Assembly (NCBI GenBank): GCA_025024175.1
Contig: QCXZ01000137.1
Coordinates: 62,770,911 to 62,834,910 of the forward strand
Reading direction: 5' to 3'
DNA length: 64,000 nucleotides
Origin: Rhyzopertha dominica
Lineage: Eukaryota; Arthropoda; Insecta; Coleoptera; Bostrichidae
The notes under the pieces are model-generated. The model did no database searches. It saw only the letters and a list, made by a program, of their open reading frames with translations, and was not told the DNA's origin. This document shows, in pieces, positions 34,561 through 47,524 of this stretch (its first letter is position 1; each line of letters begins with the position of its first letter). A program made the translations under genes and the position numbers.

Positions 34561-36129
34561 CCATTTAGAAAGATATGTGCAATTTTCGTCACTGCCAAAG
34601 AAGAAACGGATGACCATGGGCATTGTCCAGCAATTACACAAACGCACTGAGCAATTTGTTGTTGCGTTAAACAATGAAACAAAATCCGTCGATCTAGCCT
34701 AAACTTATAGTTTTCAGCAGATATCTTCCTTAAACCAAATCACTTTTTTTCATTTCTTCGGGATACGGACTTAAACGTTCAGAATTTTGACAAGAACAGG
34801 AAGTGGTAAATTCTTAACAAATTGGAATCCAATGAAGGTTTTGTTTTGTTTAAGGGTATTGCACTCACATCAATAATTTTGTGCTGAAAAGCATGAATAA
34901 ACTAACTATCCTTTTTTTCATCGTTCTAAGTGAATTCGAAAGGTAACGTTCTGGGATTTATTTTTTTTTTAAATCCGCAAATATAGGTTTTCCCTTCGAT
35001 TTCTTTTCACACGCAGACATGGTGTGCTCTAAGAAAGAAACTGACAAGACGAGTCAGCTGCGGATGTCCCAATGAGGCCCACTTTCGCCTCATAGCTTAC
35101 GTGAATAAGCAGACTTATGGTTAGTGGGCAGACAGCAACCGTAGTGAAGTTTACTAATTTCCTTTAGACAGCAGTTAGGTCCGTCACACGGAGTTATTGC
35201 ACCTTATTTTTTCGAAATAAGGATCAGTCTTCGACCCGGAATATTGAGACACTGCAATCGTTTTTTTTTTGTACATGCATTGAACAACTTTCTTTAACTT
35301 CACGAAGTCTGGTTTTAGCAAGATGTCGCACAATAGTACACTACAAGAGAAATGGTGGCAGCTATGCTAAAGTTGTTTGGAATCTATATTATTTCAAAGT
35401 TTTGTAACATTCTCTAGATCATCGGATTTATCCGTTTGTGATTTTTTCTTATGAGGATACCTTAAGAATCGGGTTTGCACTGCTCAGTCGAGGATGAATT
35501 CAAACAAAGAGTTCAAGACAAAGTTCAGGGTATCTCAGTTGACATATATAATTTGTTTCTGCATATAAAAGTTTTTGTTCGATATTTGCTCCTTGTTGAT
35601 TTTTTCAAACGTATTTTTTGTGTCACTTTTGCAAGTATATCATTTCTAATGAAAAGGAAAATTCGGCGATTTGCAATGCTTAGTTTTCAAAGCAGAAGCA
35701 ACATAATTTCGATTTAAGGTATAACCATCAGAGTAATAAAACTTTTGGTAGAGTATGAAAAAAAATCTGGAAATCAAAACACCACAATCACTTATCACAA
35801 TTCTGGAGTTGCATTTGCTCACTACTATAGTCACAGAGTGCAAGTGCCAATTTGAGGACAGTTATAGTAATGAAGCTTTGTATTCAGAAAGGAAAAAATG
35901 TACAACACTGATATGATATGGTGAAAACAGTTGTGGTCCAAGAGTGTATCTTTATGGACTCCAAGTCTTGTTTCCAAGATGTAAATTGGCAGTTTTCTCT
36001 TTTTGGGTGTAGAAATTATACGGAAAGTTCAAAATAACCCAGACCATAATTGATATAGTGGGGTGCATTGCCTCGAATATTCAATTCTGATGAAACGTAC
36101 CACATCAAAAGGTAATTACACCAACTTTT
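34561..36129. other. AT-rich stretch, no gene recognised
   Basis: Frames of 64-80 codons at 35,475-35,843 on both strands have no known motif. No element structure found. Confidence 0.45.
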
Positions 36130-36960
36130 ATATCCGTGAATGTATTTCGGATTGTGGTACAGTACACCGACGATGAATTTAATTAAATCGTCTAAAGCGT
36201 TGCGCTATGTACGTGTATTCTCGTAACGTTTTCGAACGATCTCACATCGGTATCGACCTTTTGTCCCGGATGCCGTTTGAAATCCGGCGGTCGGATTTCC
36301 ATCGGGTTTAACAAGCCGTTGGAGTTAATTCCAGCGCACGCATTTGCTGACATTTTTCGTTTCGAGTACGTGATCAAAGCAAGCTGAGGGCGTATGGTCG
36401 CTGGCCCTAAACACATGTTATCGTATTTCGAATAGCACAAACATCGCCACCCTTTGATCTCGCTACCCCATCACCGTCGGAACGTCGGCGGCAATTTGCC
36501 CCTCTCCATTTGATGTGTTTGCTTAACCGTTTTGCTGGCTAATTGTAGCTCGCCTTCTGGTCCACGGAACGTACAAATTCGCTCGGCCAGATCGATTGCA
36601 GCCCTCTGCAGATGGAGTTTACGAATATAACGCGATAAATAGCAACAAATAGCAATGTGTGTATGATAGGTTATTTTCCCATGGCTGGCGTTGGCAACCG
36701 GCCAACGGAGTTCCTCGCGAGAACCCGAGACGCAGCCTGCGCCTTGGGGGCTGAAATTTGCCCGAGCACACTACCTCGTAGAAATTTATATAATGCACTC
36801 GTCCTAATGGAGCCGTATAACTATTTCTTTTATAGGGCTCCTTTACAACTGCCATCGTACACTTCCTGGAATGCATTTTTGTTACGCCGATGACAAATAT
36901 CAGACACGGAGGGCTTACAGAAATTTGGCGCTCAGCCAGCTGTTTTGATCGCTTCAAAAA
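36130..36960. promoter_or_regulatory. GC-richer non-coding block, candidate regulatory element
   Basis: High-complexity island with CpG-rich words and GCTGGCTAATTGTAGCTCGC near 36,532. Frames of 82 (minus, 36,192-36,440) and 112 codons (minus, 36,619-36,957) cross it, but both strands are open, no domain is recognisable and no consistent splice pair was found. I read it as regulatory rather than coding. Confidence 0.28.
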
Positions 36961-39790
36961 AATATGAAACGACTGCTATGACATCTTGCGACAGAAACAT
37001 TTATGGGACTGTCTAATATCGTCGCATATCTTGATGGACCCTTTAGCTCATATTTATCTGTAAGTTTGGCCCCTATAGTAAAGATTCTTATGACAAAGTA
37101 CGTTTTCTTACGCAGGAAACGTATGGTTTAATGTACTTTGTTCATGTAATCGTATAGCGTTTAGATAATTTGTTACTTGTATATGCTTGGTAGCAAATTC
37201 CGTTGCTGTCTGTACTGAACAGTTCTAGACGTGCGCATCATTCATTCTCCTTAAATTGTTTATTACAATATGAGGTCCAAATATTATAACGGATGAGTTT
37301 TTTTCGATGTCCAGTATAGGTGGTCCATCATTACACGTTAGGTAAACCAAAGTTTCTTTTGTGAACCCATAATAATTATGATTTGTTGACTTATCAACAT
37401 CAAAGACAGCCTTCAAGTAATATTAGCTGTTAGCACTTACTAGAAATAAAGTCTTAGTTGCACACATTTTCTTGTACCTGGAGTTTGTTAATATAAACAG
37501 TTCAGGCCGATTTGTCTGTCTTCGTGTGGAAGGATCTCTGTTCTCGCACCAATTTCGAATCATATACGACAAGCCATATAAATTTACGGAAACGCCATCC
37601 TTTCAGTATTTTGCAGAACAACCAACAATGCCACAAATTACCATTTTCACAAGATTACAGTAACAAGAACCGTTCTTCTTCAACACGTCAACAGCTGTCA
37701 GCTACAACAAATCGCCGTTAAACGATTTAAACAAAAGGTTGCTTCTACAAGATGGCCGCCTTTTAGGAACGTGCGGACGTCAGCCGATATAGGCTAAATG
37801 GATCTTGGAAACTAGCACAGAAGGATTGTTAAATGGGGATAGTAAAGTGGAGATGGTTATTCATTTATAAAGTCGTGCAAACCTTTAGCTACTCAACAAT
37901 ATAATACTCAATATTATCTAAATATTAACTACTTCAATAGGTATTCAAACAAATCCACCATTATTACCTTGCATGTACAAGCTGCATTTTTTTATTGAAT
38001 TGTTATAGTTGCTTTCCTAAAGAACGCCTGTCAATGGCACCAAAAGCTTGTAACAGCTGCTTTTAGCTCACCAATTGTTTCGTAGTTCGTTATGGACGCA
38101 TTGTGTTTTACTACGCTGCATAAAAAGAAAGCTAAAACCGATAAATTTGGCGAACGGAGCGACTAGACAATAAATTTGTATCTACGTCTTGTTTTGTAAA
38201 AATAGTTTCTTATTTCCATCACCAAGACTTAGTCTTGACGTATTTATTAAAACTTATTTTGCAGAAAATGGAGATCATGTTCTCCACTTCGAAGGTGATA
38301 AAAAATAAATACATGTAGAGCTAGAATAGTGGGTCCAGTGATTTCATACCAAATATTAAACCCGAATTTGATATGAGGTTTTAGGTTTTATTGACAAAAC
38401 ATTGCGAGAGTTTTTTTGTACCCAGAGAGCCGAAATGTTTAATTGTGTAGCTTGATTTATATTCTTAAACAGGTTTCTTGTTTTAGAAAAAGAGCAGTAA
38501 CGTCTCAAGTTATCTCAAAGCCTTTTGAACTGGTAGCGATGCGGGAGTAATATGTAAACATACCTTAGTTCGAAAACCTTTTAAAACAATTTTAAAGCTT
38601 ATATGCATCTCTGTCAGAAACAACTTATTCCGTGGATATAACTATAATTGAGTATTATGTCGTTGGGTAGCTAATATAATCGTTTATGTCATATCTCAAA
38701 AATGACAAAATACTTAACAAACTGGAATAGACTTTGTTAAAATAAAGTTTGTTGCAACCTTTCGTTTACATTTCTTCTGTAACGTCAAAAATGAGCTAAT
38801 AGCATCTGCAGAAAATTATTATTTTTTAACTTTTTCCAGAATAGCAAATTTATTATAGATTGTAAGCAACAAAAATGTTTCTTCTTCTATCGACAACCGC
38901 TTTTTGCTGCTCATTGCACGATGCCAGAGCATAAAATTGGGCTGCTTCTGCATAATAGTCGAATATTTTTGGAATGCTGTCCAAACATTTGCCTTATCTG
39001 TGGTGCGAACTCTATTTGGACCAACATGCCATAAAACTAGTGTTGTTATTCTGTTGCATGCTATCCCCTGTCGGTTCCGTTTTGTAGTATTAACATTGTT
39101 TTTATTGTTTCAGGTAAGTGCTTCCAAGACTGGCTTTAATGATCTTAAAACAACTGTAGATAACGGTTACACAAGAAGTAAGTAAGTTTGGGAATATCGT
39201 CTGATTTTCTGGAACTATTCTTCGATAACTTCAGTATATGCTGATATTCTACACGTATTCCCATCCAAACACTTTAAGAAGGGAGTGCATTTGCTTGAAG
39301 TAGGCAAACGAAAAACTACAGTGATCCACCAATACTAAAATCTACTAAACGGATTTGCTCTTGTAATAATTTTTAAATGCTCTATGCCACGTTTTTTAAT
39401 GTACTAGAAGAAAAACACAACGAAGTAATAACTCTTTTGTTTTTTCTTCAGCAGATTCTGATAAAAATTTGGATATGCAAGCAAAGCGCTGTCCTTGAGC
39501 TCTAAATATAGGACAGCTTCCTTTGTTTTATGCATAGCTTATAAAGAACTCTACCATAAAATACATAAGTCACTATCTTCTTACCTATCAATAGGACACT
39601 AATTTTTTGTATACAGCGAATTTGATTTCCTATACTAAACACCATCTCCTGGACGTAGTTGACATGCTCCCCCGCAGCATGCACTGTAGCATGCTTCGCA
39701 CATGGTTAAGACCCAGCGCCTTCTAGATCGCTTTAATGCATATAAAACATTCAGCCGCTCGAACAGACCATAAATAAATAGATAAAACTA
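36961..39790. other. Long AT-rich stretch, no gene recognised
   Basis: About 2.8 kb with dense stops; frames of up to 93 codons (38,904-39,185) carry no motif. No inverted or tandem repeat was noticed. Confidence 0.45.
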
Positions 39791-39794
39791 CATA

Positions 39795-40330
39795 ATGAAT
39801 GGTAAAAGGGTCGTTAAATTGTAAGCGGGCCCCTCGGAACTTGCGAAACCGTCCTGAAATATGGGAAGACTCCGAGGCGATGAGGTCGCCTTCTGATCTT
39901 GCCGGTGGCCGGTATTACCGATTGCCTCGTTTAAGGCTTTAATGCGCGCCGCTGGATTCACGGCACGTCCGCCCGTCGTCGCGGCGACCCTTCCTAAGGA
40001 CCGTCGCCCGTCTTTCACCCCCCTCCCCCTACACACGCCTTCTATTTTACGCCGCTACGGGGCCGATTATAATGAAATTGTAAAGTATCGGCCGGCCCGC
40101 CGAATCAATTTCTGTTTTTGTGCCGGATAAAGTTATTTACGGCGTTACGTAATGTTGGCCAAGTTCGTGCACGTACCGAAGACGGAGCGACCGGGTCCAC
40201 GCGATGATCTCGCACTTTGTACTTGTGTGGCACGTTTCTGGAGTTTATTTCGTAAAACTTGTGAAATTAGTGCTTAAATTAATTCAAGGTGTTGATTTTT
40301 TAATACATATATTAATATCGTAAGGTAAGC
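39795..40330. promoter_or_regulatory. CpG-dense GC-rich island, possible promoter or enhancer
   Basis: Densely CpG-containing sequence (e.g. GCCCGTCGTCGCGGCGACCC near 39,970) between AT-rich flanks, with GGCCGATTATAATGAAATTG near 40,062. Frames on both strands (82 codons minus, 62 plus) are composition-driven and carry no domain. A 5' splice-like AAG|GTAAGC lies just beyond at about 40,324 on the plus strand, so a promoter with non-coding exon is conceivable. Otherwise a conserved enhancer. Confidence 0.3.
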
Positions 40331-40499
40331 TAATCCTTTCTTTAACGTTGACTGCCACTTAGTGCCTTTTAGTCCTTTCATATGCGTTTAATTTGATATC
40401 AATTCAAACGGCTAAAAACCTGAAGATAAATAATAGTTATATTATAATTGTATTGTAAAATTTCTAACAATCTAAAAAAGTATATTTCTCCCCACCGGG

Positions 40500-41390
40500 T
40501 ATGGATTTGCTTCTGAAACATATTGATTCTGGAGGCCAGGTAGATGTAATTTTCACAGATTTTACCAAAGCTTTCGATACAATTCAGCATGACATCCTCC
40601 GACATATATTAAATTATTTTGATTTTCCTTCAAAATCTATGTTCTTAATACTGTCGTATCTAAGAGATAGAATTCCATGTCTTACACAATTCCTTCCTTT
40701 CCTCAGAAATTTATGTTACTTCAGGTGTTCCTCAAGGGTTCCATCTTGAACCCTTGTTATTTATATTATTTGTAAAAGATCTACTGTCTTCTCTATCTTA
40801 CCTAGTACTTGCTTGTCCTGATGATAAACATATTTAATTCTATTTCTTGCAAGACGATACTTATTTACTTCAAAGAAATACAATTGGTGAATGGTGTAGT
40901 TAATATCAACGAATGTACTGTTTTTTTATCAGCAGTTACGTGCCTTTTGAAAGCTTTAACTGCGTTAATAGTAATGTTTTTGAAAAGGAAAGAACTTGCA
41001 AAGGCCTTGGTGCAACGTTTGTAATTATACATACAGAAAAATAACATTTCGATATTACTAAAAATCTATTTTATGATTTTATCATCAGTAAGGTCTAGTA
41101 TTCTGATTTAGTCTGCTACCCTATCACAACTAAATTTTTATATGCTACGCGTTTCAGCAAAACGGGGAGCTCACAGATGTTATGCATTGGTCGCCAATTT
41201 TTGTTGCTTGCAGAGTGGCTAATCGACTTTCATACGAGATATTTTTCTGCTTATTATTGTTGTATTCAATTACTTATAATACTCAATGCAATCATAATTT
41301 TCTAGTATTGTCCTGTAATTGGAATCCTTTGGACAATAAATTTTATTACTATCATTATTATTATTATCATAATCTGTTTTAAACGCCAGA
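40500..41390 (+). pseudogene. Non-LTR retrotransposon (LINE) reverse transcriptase, decayed
   Basis: Begins with QVDVIFTDFTKAFDTIQHD (about 40,537-40,595), the catalytic motif A block with its aspartate kept (TDFTKAFD), then YLRDRIP and, after frame changes, a degenerate SGVPQGSxLxPLLFILFVND block at 40,725-40,790. A degraded region equivalent to the YADD box and thumb follows (DDTYLLQRNTIGEW, then ERTCKGLGATF). The relic ends near a TTATTATTATTAT-type tail at 41,341-41,375, suggesting the original 3' end. It is 5'-truncated, like most LINE copies. Confidence 0.72.
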
Positions 41391-43079
41391 CCAATTAGTT
41401 TCTGTGTTATTTAGGGGTCGTTGTATTATTTTTTTAAAATTCCTGCCTTTTGTGCCATTTGTGTATTTTTTTCTGTTAGACCAAGTTTTGAAAAAATGAT
41501 ATTATTAAATTAAGTTTTTCACGTTAAGCAAGGGTTTTGATCGTTTTGAAAGAATGTTTCTATATGTTGCGACAGATTCAACTTTCGATTTAATTGGTGT
41601 TGAATTTAAAGACTAGATCACGTTTTGTTAAAAGTAAAAGTAGGTATGTTGATTCAAAAAGGCAAGCATTATTGTGTCTGCAATTTTATAATTGTTTTTT
41701 CATTTGATAAGCATGCCGAAAAGTCTTAGGAAAAATGATGGTAGACCTTATGTCTGATGGAAGCCTTTTTTGATTAGGGTTTTCAGATTATTTCTCATTA
41801 AAATCAGAACAATAGTTTTCTGATGTTTTAGAAAGGTTTTAAATTTGGAAGTGGACAGTATGTTTGCGATTGCTTTCGTGTTTAATCCTGAATAAGTTAG
41901 TGCTATCACACACTAACTACTTGAACCTGATTTCATATCTTGGCAATATCAATCATTATTTTGTGGTACAATAATGTCGTACCTAAAAATATGATATCGT
42001 AGACTGCAGCTTTCAGGATGTAGCGTATTTCTTCTTTTATACAAAAAAGAAAATAGCACGTTTAAACATTATGGCATATGGCAATACAAATCTATACAAT
42101 CTTTTAGTTGTCCTAAACTTTCGGTGGATACTGATTTTATAAGCGCTTCCACTCCATGTTGATATTCCTGAGATTATGTTACTTTAGCTCGCTTACACTC
42201 ACTAAGACTTCCTAAACTCCTTTAGATGGTATATATATTTCAATGGCACAAAATACGACACAAATAACGAAATGATTGTAAATTATTATTATTGTTATCA
42301 CAATTACATATTTATTGTTCATTTGTAACCTAGGTTTTGAAAATATTTAAACCATCCTGGAAATCGCCTATACTTCTATATACATGTAGGTATATTTTAC
42401 AATCGTTCTTACATTTATTTACCTCATCTACACCGTACAGGTTTTCTGTTGTTCTAGTTTGAGCAAAAAAATTACTTTGCAATCTGATTTGTTTAGCTTA
42501 AAGTCCCGATTCAAAGCGAAGAAATGAAATTTCTGTATGGTATGGTAGATCTAGCATGACTAAGACTGTTTAACGTGAAATGGAAAAACTGTATATGTCC
42601 CTTGAGAGGTCGTATAGAGAAAGGGAAATCTTTAATCTGTTTAAGTGACTTGCCGGTAGAAAATGGAACTTAGGCAAATCAGACAATCGAGGCATTATTT
42701 AGTGTCTTTTAGCGATTAGTGGAATCAGCGTGGTAGAATATTTACAGTTTACGATTGGAGTATTGGAATTAAGATTGTCGCAATTAATTTAAGCTCTTCG
42801 AATATTTCATTAAACTGTACGGCACCGCACGTAGGCCTCATAAGTGTGTGCAGTGTTTTAAAGGCAAATGAATGATCAAAAACTTTAATATTTCGGGGAC
42901 TAAGTAGTTTAACAGTTTCTTAGTCTATCTTAGTTTTTTCTTTCCAAATCTGCTCTTTTTAAACAAACACAAAAGATCTTGTTACAGAATATTATATCCT
43001 ACATTTTTTTTTGTATTTTCAGCCGAACGTTCTATATCACAGAAAACTGCTTCCTCCAAGACATTGAACTATATATCTC
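41391..43079. other. AT-rich stretch, no gene recognised
   Basis: AT-rich, dense stops, no motif. Nothing supportable. Confidence 0.5.
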
Positions 43080-43600
43080 AGTCTGAACCTATAAAGGCAC
43101 AAATAAAATAGGGTGCGTTATGCGATTGTTCTGTATCATCCTGGCCGATCGGGTAACATAAACATATTCATTTCGAACAAATCACCCGGCACTCGATATC
43201 CTTGAGCGGGTTATTCGCTTCATCTATTTAGCAAAGGGTTCATTACCGGGAGCAGATAGGGTTGCTGCCGTTTCGAGCAGCAGTTACAGCCGCCTGAGTC
43301 TGCTCCCGACCGTGGGCGCGCACACAAAGGCCGCTTTATACCATCCATCGCGCTGAAACAAAAGAAAAGAGTGGAGTGGAATTGCCACCATCATTCGGGA
43401 ACACAGACAACACGAAAACCTTCTATTGTGGCGATAATGAAGACGGATGATCGCAAGATGTGATGACATTTTCGCGCTACTCGTAAGGGCACCGGAACAA
43501 CCGGAGAGGGAGCACCGCCACCGAGCGATTGCCTCTAAAATGGAGCGCTAATACACTCTGCTTTATTCGACCGCTCTCCTTCCTCAAATTCACTCTTAAT
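43080..43600. promoter_or_regulatory. GC-richer non-coding block, candidate regulatory element
   Basis: A 500-bp island of high-complexity sequence including GTTTCGAGCAGCAGTTACAG and CTCCCGACCGTGGGCGCGCA near 43,272-43,322. A 61-codon minus frame crosses it without a domain. Candidate conserved regulatory element. Confidence 0.28.
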
Positions 43601-44094
43601 TTACACGATTATTTTAAATAACAGAGGAGCTATTAGCATCCGGGAAGAGTGAAAATTTATTCGCGGGAAGCAAGCTAAATTGATCATTTGTAAGATGCTT
43701 AGAATATATATGGTGCTACTAGTTAATGTATCGTAAATACATTTAACTTTATTAACTGATAGCTTTAGTGAATATGGTAGGAGAGACTTCAGTTTTCTGT
43801 TCTTGATTTTTGCATCCGTCGAAGCTTTGTAATCCTTTTTATTACACCGTTTACATACTTGCATCAATCTTCTATTGTACTCATTTTAACCTTAAGAACA
43901 CTATCACGGCATATTTTGTTTGCCTGTATACGGTATTTGCAAAATTTTGTTTATACACAGATGCCACATTGTAATACGATCACTGGCAGAATTACCATTA
44001 TATCAGCATTATCTTGTTCTTGTAAATTATTCGTTATTTTTAGATGACTTGGATATCAGTGCCTGTATATACGTACAACATGTAAGTGACTGAC

Positions 44095-44540
44095 CTGCTG
44101 CTACAAAAAATGTGGGTGGTCTGTATCTTCGATACACTAGTAATTAACATGACTTTGTAGAAGAACTTACTGCGTTTTTTTAAATTTAATGATAGTAACG
44201 ATTTTGCATAGTACCATGCAGGTTAGGACATACATAGTATACACTGTTTACGAGTTTTTTCAGCTTTGGTACTTGAAAAGCAGTGCAAATTGTTGTTTCC
44301 TTAGTGCAATCTTGAGTTTAGCTTAATCCACATGATTATTATTTAATGCTTTTCTCAAATGTAATGAGAGAACATATGTGCTGTGTATTAACGCTACTAC
44401 TGCTTTCGTACTTAAGGTTTTGTTTCTACCGCTAAATCTTACCAGACATATATCCACTGGCACCGCCTAGATGGTACGTACCATCACTAGCATTCCACAG
44501 AATGCGCGACAAAATGAAAGATAACACATGCATTCGTCAA
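44095..44540 (+). repeat. Dispersed repeat, copy 1
   Basis: Diverged but collinear with 60,505-61,070. Shared segments include GGTCTGTATCTTCGATAC / GGCTGTATCTGCGACATG, then TTGGTACTTGAAAAGCAGTG / TGTGATACCTGAAAAACAGT, then TAGTGCAATCTTGAG / TGGTGCAATCTGTTA, and finally ACTGGCACCGCCTAGATGG / TTGGCACCGCTAAATGGC. It is non-coding; class unknown. Confidence 0.5.
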
Positions 44541-45450
44541 AAGTTACTACATTGTATTACTTATGTCATTAGAAGTCTTTTTTTTAGACTATTTTTGTGG
44601 ATTACCTTGATTTTTAATTTTTAAAATTAAAATTGTGACACATTTTAAATATATCAATCGATATTTAATCTATCATGTGACTGAACAAAACCGGCAGCCA
44701 GATGTTATCCATTTAAAATAATAACGCCTGAGTGCCGGCTTTGTCGAACCGAACTGATTCATGTCAGTATTGTACACTGACAATTTTTTACTTATCCATA
44801 TGCTGAAGATGCCTGCCATAGCCGTTGGTGAAATGTTATTACTAGGATTAACCGGTAACTGATAAATTGCCCGAATAAGCTAGCATCGAGTTTGAACGCC
44901 TTCCGCGAAAGTCTTGGTACTTACAAATAATAATATTTAGTTCTCCAAGGCATCAACTTGCAACATTTTGTGCTACAGTAGTGAACTAGGTAACAAATAA
45001 TAGATAAAGTATAGTATAGCTGTGATAAAGCCTGGATCTTACCAGAGCATAAGATAACCCATTATTTTTCTGCATTTCATTATATAAAAGTTATGTTACT
45101 GATACGAAAAGCAAATGTTGAAGAAAAGACTAGAATGTCACGCATATCAGAAAAGATATCTCAGGTATTTGCGTCTCCTTCAATATTATAATAAATCTTT
45201 ATTGGTGTGAATCTTTGTTTTCACTTGCAGTTGTCTAATCCATTGATTTATGTAGCACCAGATATGAAAAGCATCCAAAAGCACACCATTATGTAGAAGA
45301 CAATAAAGAGTAACGGGCCCGGATTCGAGTCCTGGACTGCTCCAAAAAGTTTGCTCCTATGCGTTTTACAATAATTAATTTACTTTAGTTTGTTTGCGGA
45401 TTCACCCATCTCTAGTTATATTATTGCATAAAAAAATTCACATTACTTAC

Positions 45451-45655
45451 GTTTCTCTTTCAAAACACCACTGCTTAAGGGTTTTACATAACCTCCATAA
45501 CATTTGAAACCCGAAGATTTGGCGATGCCATTCATCAAGCGATAAATCAAGTTGTGCAATAACGATGTCACTTCCGAACTACCTCCAGGAGTATGAAATC
45601 CAGAACCCGAAGGCAATAACAGTAATTGTAGCAATCCCGCTCCGAGCAGGTACAT
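45451..45655 (-). CDS. Candidate first coding exon encoding a signal peptide
   Basis: A minus-strand frame starts at the ATG (45,655; context ACGAATGT) and runs 68 codons plus one base to a near-perfect 5' splice site (AAAC|GTAAGTAA; exon end 45,451). The N terminus MYLLGAGLLQLLLLPSGSGF is a textbook signal peptide with a short n-region, leucine-rich core and small residues for cleavage. A mature segment with a single cysteine (GFKCYGGYVKPL) follows. This would be a secreted or membrane protein whose remaining exons lie at lower coordinates; no family is recognised. A TATAAAG word lies only 29 nt upstream of the ATG (45,690-45,684), which would put the transcript start at the ATG itself, so it may not be the real promoter. 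A GC-richer block sits directly upstream, as expected of a promoter region. Confidence 0.45.
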
Positions 45656-46070
45656 TCGTTTCCGCTCCAGCCAGCGATCAAATCTTTATACAAAGTTTTT
45701 AAAACTTGGCAACATTCCTTATGGCCCCATTAGTTATGTCGTAATGGTTTATAAGCGCATCTACCTTGCTGTCTATTTAAAAGCTCTCTGCCTCCCGCAA
45801 AATTAGCGTAATATATTACACAGGCGGTAGCTTCCTATCGCAGACGCTTAAGCTGAGGGATGTTCAATTAGACTTCTGTCTCGGAGGCAACTTATAGACA
45901 AATATCTTAACATGCACGCCCGGATTTTCGTTGAGCGGCGTTCTCTAAATTGGGCAGGAAGGTAACCCAGCCATGAACGCAGGTACGCTGGGGTAACGAA
46001 GCGCTAAATGAATTTATTCGGCGAATTAGGATGTGGCTATTGAATCACCCAGGAGTTTTTTTTTTAGGTT
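45656..46070 (-). promoter_or_regulatory. Candidate promoter/upstream region of the signal-peptide exon
   Basis: High-complexity block immediately 5' (minus strand) of the signal-peptide exon, with no frame of its own. It contains a TATAAAG word at 45,690-45,684, a forkhead-like TTATAAACC near 45,755 and a homeodomain-like TCTAATTGAAC near 45,870. Its position and composition fit a promoter-proximal region; no initiator was found. Confidence 0.3.
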
Positions 46071-46130
46071 TAATTCCTTCCATCAACAAGTCCAATTATG
46101 TTTAGCCAGTTTTGTACCTAATTATTTACG

Positions 46131-46560
46131 GTTTGTGTACAAATTTTGGAAACAAGGTGTGGGGGTTAAAGAAATTGAAGATTTCGAAATCTAAACTAAA
46201 CCCGATATCGAAAATTGGTAATCATAAGTTATTAAATCAGATAATATTATTTCAATCTGATATCTAGTAAGTTAAGGTTTTTGTATAAATTTTGGAAATG
46301 AGAGCAGATTAAAGAGATTAAAGAATTTGTATGTTTGTTTAAAACAAAATATGACATAAAAAATTCAGTATAGGTTATTTTAGGAGAGAAAATCCTACCA
46401 GTGTATCAATGCGTTATGTTTTATGTAGAAATCTTCAAAATGGAAACAGGTTAAAGAATTTTGAGAATTCCAAGTCAGTGACGTGCACTAGTACACTTTG
46501 ATAGGACTAGTCTGCATTATCTATTGATTTCTCAAAAACTATGAACATCTGCTTCTGCAA
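46131..46560 (+). repeat. Degenerate tandem repeat, three units of about 141-146 bp
   Basis: Three similar unit starts occur at about 46,131, 46,277 and 46,418. They read GTTTGTGTACAAATTTTGGA, GTTTTTGTATAAATTTTGGA and GTTTTATGTAGAAATCTTCA. Each is followed by a GGTTAAAG(A)-type segment and AAAGAATTTG/GAAATTGAAG-like words. Only the first ~50 bp of each unit align clearly by eye; the rest has diverged. It is satellite-like in period but old. Confidence 0.45.
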
Positions 46561-47524
46561 CATCTACTATTGTTGTTCAGGACATTATAAAAAGGACATT
46601 TCTACGCGTATTTGATAACAAATGGGTTATGGTTTTTGTAAAAAGTATTTTAAAGAAACTGATAAATATGTAGATTTTTCGAAAATTACTATTGACATAA
46701 AAAATAATTTTCGTGATACATTCGGTAATAGAATTAATATCATTTTTGATACCAAAAGAAGTATCTCTTTTGAACCGGGTGTTGTCCAAACCTTTGATTT
46801 CACAGAAGGGTTAACCACTCAGAAATTCCTGCTTACTACTTCTACTAGTGTAACTGTTCATCTCCTCTAATTCCAATCATTCCAGTCAATTAGAACAAAC
46901 TTCAAAATGTAAAAATATTGCCTTATGTCGTCAGAGAACACACATATTCTTAACAACAATTTCCTTAGGTTTAATTAACTATATACTTGGTTTGACACTA
47001 TATATAGAAGGATCAGCTGTTTGTTTTAGGAATAACACATTCAAAATTACTTCAGTTTTACTTATTGCTTCAGATAAGATCTATTCTTAAAATAAAAATT
47101 TCTTATTACTCAGTTAGACATAATTATAATACAAACGGGATTTTGTATCTCAAAATAAAGACACCAGTGGTAGATTGATAAAGAATTTACTGCTTTCTGT
47201 AAAAATCAAATAAACTATTNATATTCANACCGNGCGTTCAGCATGTTGCTAGTATATTTCTTGGCAAGGTAAACAAAATGAACAGGAAGCTCTTTTATGA
47301 ACATTCTAGGGTTATTTAGCCTAAATACTTTCATATTTCATTAGGAACAATCTGCATTTGGCTTCAATCTCTATATCGTAATATATTGATGCCACTAATA
47401 ATAATNGATTGTGTNCTAGGGAAATGAATGAAATAAACAAATTTAACACTAAATTACCTTTCAGTAGTTGCACTGAAATTTACGTAAAATACTACACATA
47501 TGACTATAATCGAACGCTTTTTTC
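46561..47524. other. AT-rich stretch, no gene recognised
   Basis: Three overlapping frames around 46,577-46,870 (63-82 codons, both strands) are open, but none shows a domain. N bases occur at 47,220-47,233 and 47,405-47,415. Confidence 0.4.

Noticed and set aside
36619..36957. 112-codon minus-strand frame
   Set aside because: Lies in a GC-rich block where the plus strand is also open; no domain and no consistent splice pair.
44745..44880. CTGAAGATGCCTGCCATAGC, similar to Penelope 3' untranslated sequence
   Set aside because: Only a short similarity from memory with no adjacent PLE coding sequence; left out as a feature.
45314..45345. GGGCCCGGATTCGAGTCCTGG, tRNA-like
   Set aside because: Same reason: no cloverleaf and no A box upstream.
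46577..46870. Three overlapping frames of 63-82 codons on both strands
   Set aside because: Mutually overlapping, AT-rich codons, no motif; likely chance.
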